Assembly (NCBI GenBank): GCA_001460835.1
Contig: CYKH01000455.1
Span: forward strand, 1-23,806
Length of the DNA: 23,806 nucleotides
DNA from: Bodo saltans
Taxonomy: Eukaryota; Euglenozoa; Kinetoplastea; Eubodonida; Bodonidae
Reading direction: 5' to 3'
Made by a program: the position numbers and the translations under genes
Part shown: in pieces, positions 17,143-23,806 of the stretch
Layout: each line of letters begins with the position of its first letter
How positions within the stretch are numbered: position 1 is the first letter of the stretch
The notes under the pieces: generated by a model
What the model saw: the letters and a program-made list of their open reading frames with translations, nothing else
Database searches by the model: none
What the model was told of the DNA's origin: nothing

Positions 17143-17649
17143 ATGGGATCAACATGCTCAGCGCTGCAGGATGAAACATCTCGAACTATGGTGGTGAATC
17201 ATTCGGAGGTCCCCTCGGAAACGAATGTAGCGAAGGATGGTGCCGATCAGGATGAACCGTTTCCTCCTGGAGTACCAACGTGTCGTAACAAATCGACGAC
17301 GAAACCGAAGCTGAGCTCTCCTCGACTGCGAAACTCACTTCGTCCGTTGGCGTCTGGCTTTACGACGATCGCTGCAGTGGAGGCCCAAACCATTCCACGT
17401 GACGATAGCATGGAGTCGCAGTTCGCCCTCCCAGGGACTCCACAGAAGCAAGCTTCCTCGTTGTCGACTCCTCGATCCCGTTTCTGTGTGATCGAAGTGC
17501 CGTTAAGCGACAGCAGCAGGGTGAGCCGATCAGACCAAATCCTCCCAATGAGCCCTACAAGACAACAACGACGGACTTTGCTGCTGAGTGGCGACGACAC
17601 GGTTGACTTCTCCATTGAAGCGTCGTCTGCGGTGACTTGGCTCGTGTGA
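17143..17649 (+). CDS. Array member B: predicted dually acylated MGSTCS protein with PRSRxC / VxVP module
   Basis: 168 residues starting MGSTCS, with Gly2, Cys5 and Ser6 fitting myristoylation plus palmitoylation. RNSLRPLASGFTTIA at 63-77 closely matches member C. PRSRFC at 110-115 leads into VIEVP and LSDSSR (to Arg126), then RSD and PMSP, matching members C and D. The last 30 residues differ from D and lack DRLEDW. Most of the rest is polar and probably disordered; Ser/Thr-Pro and Arg-x-x-Ser sites suggest phosphorylation (inference). A possible acceptor at 17126-17127 would give a UTR of about 15 bases. The protein is probably attached to the cytosolic face of a membrane. The family is not one I recognise. 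Confidence 0.82.
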   Translation: MGSTCSALQDETSRTMVVNHSEVPSETNVAKDGADQDEPFPPGVPTCRNKSTTKPKLSSPRLRNSLRPLASGFTTIAAVEAQTIPRDDSMESQFALPGTPQKQASSLSTPRSRFCVIEVPLSDSSRVSRSDQILPMSPTRQQRRTLLLSGDDTVDFSIEASSAVTWLV

Positions 17650-18444
17650 TGGCCGATTTGGGAAAAGCTGTGTGAATTACCCAAGTGGTGAATGCAAGCG
17701 ACATGGCTTATCGAAGTTTTTCCTTTGATTCCAAATTAAGTCTCAAGAAAACAAAACGCCTTAACAATGGAACGACAACGACCACAACAATCAAAAACAA
17801 GTTTGATGCTCCGAGTCGTCGAAATTGCTGAGTCAATGACGATTTTTTTGTGTGTGTGTGTTGTGTTTTTTTTTTGTGTGTGTTGCCACTATACACTACT
17901 CAGGTTGCTTCTCAAGTCCAGTCATTGAGAAGGGCAACTTGTTGTTTTGTGTGTGTTTGTTTTTGTTTGTTTGTTTTTTGTGTGTGTGTGTTTGTTTTTG
18001 TTTTTTGTTTCTGTTATTGCCGCGTATCCGCTCAGCGAAGCTAATCACACATTATTTTGTATACCCGCTATAATTTCTGCCCAAAATTGCGTTACATTCA
18101 CAAGCACGTTTTTGTCCTATGTTTTTCATGTCAACCTTCCCTCATTTTTAGATTTCACCCTGATCACTTTCACGTAACTGAGATCTCCGCTATAATTTTT
18201 TTGTGCCTGCAATTTGCTTTTTGTGATTTCAGATTTTGTTTGTCCTTTACGCCCAATCACACACCTCTCGTTCCGATACGAATTAACACTTGCAAGATGT
18301 TCCTTTGTGAGTGTGCCTTAGCAACCCTTTTGGAAATAAGCTCAAGAGAAGTTTACTCGATTCAATATTTGCATTTCCATGTCACCCTAACCTGACCGCC
18401 TGTTCTGATTTTCACCTTGCAATAAAAAAATACACAGAGGCCAC
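17650..18444. other. Intergenic region between array members B and C, GT- and TTTG-rich
   Basis: 795 bases without a supportable gene. Low-complexity GT/TTTG tracts occupy 17843-17884 and 17940-18017. Near the end, a pyrimidine-rich stretch at about 18401-18420 is followed by AG at 18436-18437, only 7 bases before the ATG of member C. Translations of the GT tracts give Cys/Val/Phe strings and are discarded. Confidence 0.6.
17843..18017 (+). repeat. GT / TTTG low-complexity tracts
   Basis: Two blocks (17843-17884 and 17940-18017) consist almost only of G and T, mainly TG and TTTG units, separated by 55 bases of ordinary sequence. They lie in the presumed 3' UTR of B or the 5' flank of C and could bind GU-rich-element proteins in RNA (inference). 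Confidence 0.85.
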
Positions 18445-18909
18445 ATGGGATCAACGTGCTCCACGACAGCCTCATGTGACAGTGGTTGTGATGAAGGTGA
18501 TCAGCCCCATGAGGTGCCCCTTGCATTGCCCTCAGCTGATGCCACCCTTGAAACTGCGCCTCTCGTAATGCGCCCCTCACCTCTTTCGTCGGCACCCATG
18601 CCCGCACCGTCACCACGAAATCCTCTCCGCCCCCTGGCCTCTAGCTTCGTGACAATTGCAGACTTAGATCTGCCCTCAACGGCGCAGAGCCACTTTCCGT
18701 CAGCTCGATCCACACCTCGATCCCGCACCTGCACTATTGATGTTCCATCGAGCAACAGCAGTCGAGCCAAGCGGAATGACATCTTGGTGAGTCCGTTGTT
18801 ACGATCCGACAGCGCCAAGCAAGTGACGACTCATGCGCTGAATCAATGTGAAGAGGTGTTTGACTCGACATTATGTTTCGCAATTCCCATGCCTTGGCAT
18901 TCATCGTAG
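18445..18909 (+). CDS. Array member C: predicted dually acylated MGSTCS protein with PRSRxC / VxVP module
   Basis: 154 residues. MGSTCS is identical to member B over the first six residues; further cysteines at 11 and 15 (ASCDSGCDE) could add acylation sites. RNPLRPLASSFVTIA at 58-72 matches B at 11 of 15 positions. PRSRTC at 91-96 is followed by TIDVP, SSNSSR, RNDI and SPL, as in B and D. The tail (CEEVFDSTLCFAIPMPWHSS) is specific to C. It has no membrane helix and is otherwise Pro/Ser-rich and disordered. The AG at 18436-18437 after a pyrimidine stretch would put the spliced leader 7 bases before the ATG. The similarity to B suggests a tandem duplication, now well diverged. Confidence 0.82.
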   Translation: MGSTCSTTASCDSGCDEGDQPHEVPLALPSADATLETAPLVMRPSPLSSAPMPAPSPRNPLRPLASSFVTIADLDLPSTAQSHFPSARSTPRSRTCTIDVPSSNSSRAKRNDILVSPLLRSDSAKQVTTHALNQCEEVFDSTLCFAIPMPWHSS

Positions 18910-19464
18910 TGCACCCCCGTTTTGACTGCACGACACGGCAGCGGTGTTTTTCAAATTAATTTTCTTTAAGGATTTAATCACTACTGCATTAGCTTCAAAC
19001 AAAATCGCCCTTCCTCCCCCCACTTCCAAAGAAATTGCGCGTGTTCTTTGTGTTATCGCTTTCCATATCATGGTTGTTCAAGGATTGAATATCCTCCGTA
19101 CAAACTCATGTTTAACTGTTGTAATTTGTCCGCTTACAGATACTTTACTGCCCTCCATTTTCATTTCCCTCCTATGCATTCGTCTTTGTGCTCGCAAACA
19201 CACATCTTTATTTTTTTACGTGGATTTCCTCTGTTTTAACCTCCTGTCTGTGGTCTCGAATGCCTTTACCGCCTGAGCCATTTGATGTTTGCTCATTCCT
19301 CCGCCGTGTTGCAGTTCAAGTTTCAAGGTTGTGTTCTTTTTTAAAAAAAAAAAAACTCCTCTCATGAGCGTCTCACCCTTGATCCTTGGGCTATCGCTCA
19401 AATTGCAAGAGTAAATGCTAATGCACTTTTATTGACCTGTTGTCGTTTTTCTTCGTAACAGAAA
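18910..19464. other. Intergenic region between array members C and D
   Basis: 555 bases without a supportable gene. It contains a T6-A13 junction (19337-19355). A pyrimidine tract at about 19437-19456 leads to AG at 19460-19461, which leaves only AAA before the ATG of D. The AG is the first one after the tract, so a 3-base UTR is plausible. Earlier AGs could give longer leaders. Confidence 0.6.
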
Positions 19465-20010
19465 ATGGGGGCAGATTGCTCAAAAATTGGCGCCGACGAC
19501 GCACCTGAAACGCAATCAACAAAATTGCCGTCAGCAATGCGATCAGCCTCGCTGTCTGCTTCCACAGCCATCTCTAACTGCACCACCGTCACTCCGCAGC
19601 AGCGTGGTGTCACAACAGGGCACTCTCAGCCCCTGCACCACGATGCCGCAGCTGCAGCGTTGTCGGCGCTGCGACCACCTCCATCATCCACATCAGTGTC
19701 GTCGCTCTCACTGCACCTGTCGCACAGCACGTCGCGGAATCCTATGCAGCCAATGGTGGTGGAATTGGCAGAATTTGATGCGTTTGTGTCACGAGCAGTT
19801 CCACGATCACGTCCTTGCACCGTCGAAGTGCCATCGAGCGACAGCAGCCGAACTCGGCATGATATTTGCGCCATGAGTCCATTGTCCCTCGACCGCCTTG
19901 AAGATTGGTGTGCGAGTAATGATTTGTTTGAAACTGCAGCAGGCATTCAGATGACCATGCCATGTGCCTCAACATCATTTCCCCGACGCGCAGTGTCGAT
20001 GAATCGGTGA
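19465..20010 (+). CDS. Array member D: predicted dually acylated MGADCS protein with PRSRxC and DRLEDW motifs
   Basis: 181 residues starting MGADCSK: Gly2, Ser6 and Lys7 fit myristoylation, and Cys5 fits palmitoylation. RNPM at 91-94 is a degenerate form of the RNxLRPLAS module of B and C. PRSRPC at 113-118 continues as TVEVP, SSDSSR (to Arg129), DI and MSP. PLSLDRLEDW at 139-148 is shared with the C-terminus of A but absent from B and C. D therefore carries parts of every shared module and ties the four genes into one family. The N-terminal half is Ser/Ala/Pro-rich and disordered. There are 33 residues after DRLEDW, whereas in A the protein ends almost at once. Likely a lipid-anchored protein of unknown function. 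Confidence 0.82.
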   Translation: MGADCSKIGADDAPETQSTKLPSAMRSASLSASTAISNCTTVTPQQRGVTTGHSQPLHHDAAAAALSALRPPPSSTSVSSLSLHLSHSTSRNPMQPMVVELAEFDAFVSRAVPRSRPCTVEVPSSDSSRTRHDICAMSPLSLDRLEDWCASNDLFETAAGIQMTMPCASTSFPRRAVSMNR

Positions 20011-20527
20011 TTGTTTGATTTCGCTTGAGAAACTTAGTGCTGCAGTATCAGCAAGTATTGGCCGTGGCTCGTTATTGCTTAAATTTATTCCCAGTTACCA
20101 CTTCTTCCCCTTCGCTGCACTAACACCCCTACTGACCTCGGTACTGTTCTCGTACTTTTATTACCTTGCCTCCCATGATTGTTGTTCCCGCTTATTTACT
20201 TTCTTCACATAAGCATGAAGAATACATTTCCGTTTGCTCCCACTCATTTGCGTCCTCAAAAAAAAAAAGTTCTTTTGTTTGTTGTTTTTGTGTGCTTTTT
20301 TTTTTCCTCCTTTACGAGTCAGAAACACTGCGCAAACACTTCTTCCCCATTCACAAAATTCTCTATCACTTTTTTTTTCATTTTACAATCTTCCTCCTCC
20401 ATTCAAAAACCGTGCGAAGGTGCCACCCTCATGTGATTGGCATCGAGTGGCTTTTGATGATGTTCCATTCACTTTCTATTCCATTTGGCTCTCAATCGTA
20501 TTAGATGCCCGTCGATTAGAGTGTGAG
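20011..20527. other. Intergenic region before the exonuclease gene, with possible upstream ORF
   Basis: 517 bases with T-rich and A-rich runs and no separate gene. A pyrimidine-rich stretch at about 20463-20495 is followed by AG at 20503-20504. If that acceptor is used, the mRNA would begin at once with ATG CCC GTC GAT TAG (20505-20519), a four-codon upstream ORF. The AG at 20518-20519 would remove it and leave 8 bases before the main ATG at 20528. Confidence 0.55.
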
Positions 20528-21556
20528 ATGTTTTTCAAACCTAATAAGCGACAGCGGTCGGAAAGTGATCCGCCGCTAGAAACCCACAATGTCATGAAGT
20601 TATGGGCTGTCCCCTCCACCGACAAGATACACGACGAACATGTTGTTTCCACATCCTCGGTGATGCCCCAACAGAGGAGCCCCGTTGTTGTGAGCCTTGT
20701 TCCGGCCGATCACTGCGCCGCTGTCCTCCCCAAGGCGAGCCGCCCATACAAGGCGGGGAAAGACGGTAGCATGAGCACCAACGCTATGGCTCTGATCACT
20801 TCCATCTCCTCCTCCCATAGAGTCGTTGTCATCGATGTCGAGACCACTGGATTTCATTACCCTCGTCGTATAATGGAGATCGCTGCTGTGGAGATGTGTG
20901 AGGGGGAGCTTAGTGGGTTTCTGTTTCATAGAATAGTGAATGCCTCTCAATCACTTGCACTGGAACGTTCTTCGTCTGGGTCGATTGAGGATAATGATTC
21001 GACCAAAAAGCCCGAAGATGTGCATCCACGAGCTCGCGCAGTTCATGCCATCATGCCAAACGATGAACATGCTGGAGGGGAAGAAGCTGCTGTGATGCGA
21101 CAGTTCCTCAGATTTTGCGTGGGAAACAAAGCGTCGTCGCTAGCATTGCACCAAAATGACTGGTCCTCCGTGCGTTGGCCGGTGATGGTGGGGCACAATG
21201 CCTCCTTTGATATTGCTATTGTCAATGAACACCTTGCACGAGTCCTTGGAGCTCCTCCACACGCTCTCATCCCTCTCGTGAAGTCCCTTGGAGAGGTGTC
21301 TCCACGACTTGCCAGTACCGACTCCATGACGCTGTGCACGATGCAACTGTTTCGATGGATGTTTCCTGTCCAGGCTACAGGAGGAACAAGTCTCGATGCC
21401 GTCGCTCAATTCTTTGCAGTTCGCGGTCGAGACGATCGAGCCCTGAGTGGACACCATGGAGCGTTGACGGATGCTTCTATGACAGCCAAAATATTCTGCT
21501 CCCTGCGTGCGATTGCTGTCGATGCATCTGAAAGCGGTCCTATTGTTGAGGTGTGA
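20528..21556 (+). CDS. DEDDh-type 3'-5' exonuclease, DnaQ/epsilon-like
   Basis: 342 residues. Exo I is VVVIDVETTGF with catalytic Asp103 and Glu105, followed by IMEIAAVEM. Exo II is GHNASFD (residues 222-228, Asp228 catalytic), and Exo III is HGALTDA with His310 and Asp315, nearly the HGALLDA of bacterial DNA polymerase III epsilon. Further features match epsilon: RAVHAI in the position of its GVHGI, and TDSMTL followed by TSLDAVAQFF in that of its TDS and NSLDAL. All five DEDDh residues are present, so activity is expected. The first 95 residues are polar; KRQR near the N-terminus might be a nuclear signal. The fold degrades single-stranded DNA or RNA ends or proofreads; the substrate cannot be read here. 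The open frame extends to 20234, but that part is a translated T tract, so the ATG at 20528 is preferred. Confidence 0.88.
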   Translation: MFFKPNKRQRSESDPPLETHNVMKLWAVPSTDKIHDEHVVSTSSVMPQQRSPVVVSLVPADHCAAVLPKASRPYKAGKDGSMSTNAMALITSISSSHRVVVIDVETTGFHYPRRIMEIAAVEMCEGELSGFLFHRIVNASQSLALERSSSGSIEDNDSTKKPEDVHPRARAVHAIMPNDEHAGGEEAAVMRQFLRFCVGNKASSLALHQNDWSSVRWPVMVGHNASFDIAIVNEHLARVLGAPPHALIPLVKSLGEVSPRLASTDSMTLCTMQLFRWMFPVQATGGTSLDAVAQFFAVRGRDDRALSGHHGALTDASMTAKIFCSLRAIAVDASESGPIVEV

Positions 21557-21654
21557 GTTTGGATTTCTTTTTTGGCAGTCTGTTTGTTGCGTTGAGCGTG
21601 ATTCTTGCCACACTTTCCAATCTGATTTCCCCCAAAATGTCGAGTACAACAGCT

Positions 21655-21676
21655 CCTGTCATCTTCATTCTGCAAG
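21655..21676 (+). promoter_or_regulatory. Candidate trans-splice acceptor of the beta-propeller/solenoid gene
   Basis: CTCCTGTCATCTTCATTCTGCAAG ends in AG at 21675-21676, 31 bases before the ATG at 21708. A stronger T tract at 21563-21573 has AG at 21577-21578, but its use would place an out-of-frame ATG (21637) first. Confidence 0.45.
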
Positions 21677-21707
21677 AGTCTTGCGCACATAAGGAACATT
21701 GTAAGAA

Positions 21708-23806
21708 ATGGCTTCCGCACCGTTTACTGCACTGACAGTAGACTGCGCGTCGTTCGACGGCTCGAAGCGCATCGTTGGATGGTCATCAACTCCTGCAGCA
21801 ATTTACGTAGGGACGGCAACTGGCTTCTCAGTACTCGATAGTGCGTTTCCCGCACTCCGCAGCATCTCCGCTGTCTCTGTTAGCCCATCGCAGACAGTGG
21901 CGGTACTTGGAATTCCAGCGTCTGCCTCTCCCACCGAATCATCCCTGTACGTTTCGTTCGTCTCTGCGGGGATGCTCGTGCACACATCATCACGCCCCCT
22001 TCCCTCGTACACCACCTCCATGTCTCCTCTCTTCAAGTCCTGTCGTCTGGGTCAGTTGGATCTGTGCTTCGTGTCCGCGGTAGGAACACGGAGCGTGTCC
22101 CTCTACCAACGTCAGCGGCCGGAAGTTCTCGAGGCGGTAGGCCTGGATGACGACATTGTCCTGATGGAGGACGGACCATTCCACGGCTCTGTTGTTTGTG
22201 TCTTAAGCAACGGAAAAGTCGTCGTGATCAGTGTCGAAGAGAGCGGGTCGAGCAACACGGCAGTTCGGCTGGTTGCTGTGGCTGAAGTTGATACTACCAT
22301 CCGTGGTATTCGAGCCGCTAAATGTGCGGGGAAGTCGCTTCTGTGGCTGCTCACCAGCGACGGACGTCTCTTTGGTTATCAAGCCCGACCAAACGCTAGC
22401 TCTGGCGGTGATGAAGAAAGCTCTCCTCGCCGTCGTTCAGTGAGTGTTGCTCGCGGCGAATTGTTTTCCCTAGTTCAAGCTACCTTTTACGATGCCTCCC
22501 AAGGAGAACGCCTTTCCGGCTTTACCGTTCCTGGGAACGCCATCTTGTGGGCCGATGAAACTTCCAAATCTGTTTCATTGGCCGTGATCAGCGACGAGGA
22601 AGGGTACGTTGAGCTGACCAAGGTCACCGTCGACCCTGCCTTGACCTCCTTTGTGACCTCCGTAGCGATGGAACTTGAGGCGAAGACGCTTGTGAGCATT
22701 TGCGCTCAGCCACATCAGTGGGATTTGCTCACCATTCACCCGAGGAAAAATGTGATGGAGCACGTCGCGCTAGAAGTCGGACCTGTGCTTGCAGCAAACG
22801 CTCCCATGACGAACGTTGGTGCCGGAGGCGACACATCTATCAAGGCACTCTGTTCCAGCGTTGCATGGGCACCGCACGAGCAACTTGGTCTGCTCCGCCA
22901 ACGCTGCGAGGTGATTCTTGACTCCCTCGAGAAGCGTACCTCGACCATCGCATCCGCAGAGGTATCCAAGAGCTGCACCGAGACACTGGTTGCCCTGCAA
23001 CACGCCGCATTAGCATTCCTGAAGCGTGAGCATGAAGACACTGACTGCATCGACCCACAGAACAGCGTTTCTCACTATTTACTTCGCCGACTTCGGGACG
23101 TCTACACTCGCATCGCTGCCCACGATCTTCTTATTGCCGCTGGCATCCCGACTCAAGCGTGCAAGTTGGGTTTGGACGGAGTGATGTCGCTAGCCAACCG
23201 TCGCGAGACTCTCGCTGCTTCGCGAGACACTCTGCGAAGCAGCTTTTATGAGTCTTTCAGGATGACTGCCACTCAAGAACATCCCGTCGCTGCCATTGAG
23301 CGATGGGGCCACCCTCACCAACGTTCAACTCTCTCGATCGATGTCGTTGCTCGTGAGTTCAGCATCGACTTGGACGCTGCCACCATCAACGAACTGATTG
23401 CGCAATACCCTCATGTGACTTCCGGCACCAATGATCCATCCACTGCGTTCGCAATTACGCTGCTTTACGCTGTCCAATGTCTTTCTAGCGTGCCACATGC
23501 CGAACTCACCCGCCACGTGGTGGAATTCCTGCGGACAATCGACATTCCCAGTGGTATTTGGCCGTGGGTCACTCTCCTCTTTCAAGCCGATCACGTTGAC
23601 GTTGATGATGCGTCGTCATCACCGTTGCTAGATTGCAGTTGCTTGGATTCATCTATGCCGTTGGTGCCGCAGCTGCTACCCAGTATTGTGGATGGTCTCA
23701 TAGGCCGTGGCCGTCTTGAAGATGCTTTGAAACTCAGTCGTTTTGCGTTGTCGGTGTACCCACCTCAGCAGATCCCCCATGGTCTTGGAAGCAAGCTTCT
23801 CCTCCT
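21708..23806 (+). CDS. Partial beta-propeller plus alpha-solenoid protein, 3' end outside the window
   Basis: The frame is open from the ATG at 21708 to the last base: 699 codons plus two bases, no stop. Residues 1 to about 350 are short hydrophobic strands separated by polar turns (IYVGTATGFSVLD, GSVVCVLSNGKVVVISVEE, LLWLLTSDGRLFGYQ), as in a WD-like beta propeller. From about residue 375 the sequence becomes helical (SVAWAPHEQLGLLRQRCEVIL, LVALQHAALAFLKRE, LLRRLRDVYTRIAAHDLLIAAG, LEDALKLSRFAL), as in an alpha solenoid. This two-part design is typical of coat-type proteins: nucleoporins of the Nup133/Nup155 kind, vesicle coats and intraflagellar transport subunits. Which of these it is cannot be decided from the visible part. 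No signal peptide is seen. Confidence 0.75.
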   Translation, partial: MASAPFTALTVDCASFDGSKRIVGWSSTPAAIYVGTATGFSVLDSAFPALRSISAVSVSPSQTVAVLGIPASASPTESSLYVSFVSAGMLVHTSSRPLPSYTTSMSPLFKSCRLGQLDLCFVSAVGTRSVSLYQRQRPEVLEAVGLDDDIVLMEDGPFHGSVVCVLSNGKVVVISVEESGSSNTAVRLVAVAEVDTTIRGIRAAKCAGKSLLWLLTSDGRLFGYQARPNASSGGDEESSPRRRSVSVARGELFSLVQATFYDASQGERLSGFTVPGNAILWADETSKSVSLAVISDEEGYVELTKVTVDPALTSFVTSVAMELEAKTLVSICAQPHQWDLLTIHPRKNVMEHVALEVGPVLAANAPMTNVGAGGDTSIKALCSSVAWAPHEQLGLLRQRCEVILDSLEKRTSTIASAEVSKSCTETLVALQHAALAFLKREHEDTDCIDPQNSVSHYLLRRLRDVYTRIAAHDLLIAAGIPTQACKLGLDGVMSLANRRETLAASRDTLRSSFYESFRMTATQEHPVAAIERWGHPHQRSTLSIDVVAREFSIDLDAATINELIAQYPHVTSGTNDPSTAFAITLLYAVQCLSSVPHAELTRHVVEFLRTIDIPSGIWPWVTLLFQADHVDVDDASSSPLLDCSCLDSSMPLVPQLLPSIVDGLIGRGRLEDALKLSRFALSVYPPQQIPHGLGSKLLL

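Noticed and set aside
16577-17197. 206-codon + strand ORF starting MGLLSG in the A-B gap
   Set aside because: Its Phe/Leu/Ser/Pro composition follows from translating T/C tracts, and it overlaps the start of member B in another frame.
17247-17684. Minus-strand ORF of 145 codons starting MGNSHS, resembling a myristoylation start
   Set aside because: It lies antisense to array member B, its protein has no match to the conserved modules, and every supported gene is on the + strand.
17767-18044. Possible small gene starting ATGGAACGACAACG in the B-C gap
   Set aside because: The frame runs into the GT tract and yields a Cys/Val/Phe string; no splice signal precedes it.
15109-19212. Similar short sequence around CGCAAACACAC upstream of A (about 15116) and in the C-D gap (about 19193)
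   Set aside because: The match is about 19 of 22 bases and flanking DNA does not align; too short to call a repeat by eye.
19337-19355. T6-A13 junction as a retroposition poly(A) scar
   Set aside because: No adjacent retrocopy or target-site duplication could be seen.

Overview
The window looks like part of a kinetoplastid nuclear genome, most likely a free-living bodonid such as Bodo saltans (an inference; no species marker is present). All 14 supportable protein genes lie on the + strand, none needs an intron, and gaps carry polypyrimidine tracts followed by AG shortly before start codons. This is the layout of a polycistronic unit resolved by spliced-leader trans-splicing. No rRNA, tRNA, transposon or CRISPR array could be supported.

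Left part (1-14877), closely packed with gaps of about 150-400 bases: a class I SAM-dependent methyltransferase with an SPPF catalytic motif resembling DNA N4-cytosine/N6-adenine enzymes; a 1008-residue unknown protein; a candidate N-myristoylated coiled-coil protein with a basic cluster and an IQ-like motif; a small membrane protein; an SP-RING (PIAS/Siz-type) SUMO E3 ligase; a 163-residue helical protein; a Kv-type voltage-gated channel whose selectivity filter reads TTLGLSS instead of TTVGYGD; and a 1180-residue protein with roughly 25-30 membrane segments.

Middle part (15274-20010): a tandem array of four small proteins, called A, B, C and D here. Each starts MGxxCS (predicted N-myristoylation of Gly2 and palmitoylation of Cys5), is otherwise mostly disordered and Ser/Pro-rich, and carries a related C-terminal module beginning VxVP. 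B, C and D add a PRSRxC segment; B and C share RNxLRPLASxFxTIA; A and D share PLSxDRLEDW. The array is set in unusually long, pyrimidine- and GT-rich intergenic DNA. I do not recognise this family, and it is the best candidate for an undescribed system, probably lipid-anchored proteins of the flagellar or plasma membrane.

Right part (20528-23806): a DnaQ/epsilon-like DEDDh 3'-5' exonuclease, then the first 699 codons of a beta-propeller plus alpha-solenoid protein that runs off the window.

Co-location in a kinetoplastid unit does not imply a shared pathway, so apart from the paralogous array the genes need not work together. For several genes the longest ORF begins inside or upstream of the polypyrimidine tract and would add a false hydrophobic N-terminus; the starts given here are downstream of the likely splice acceptor.
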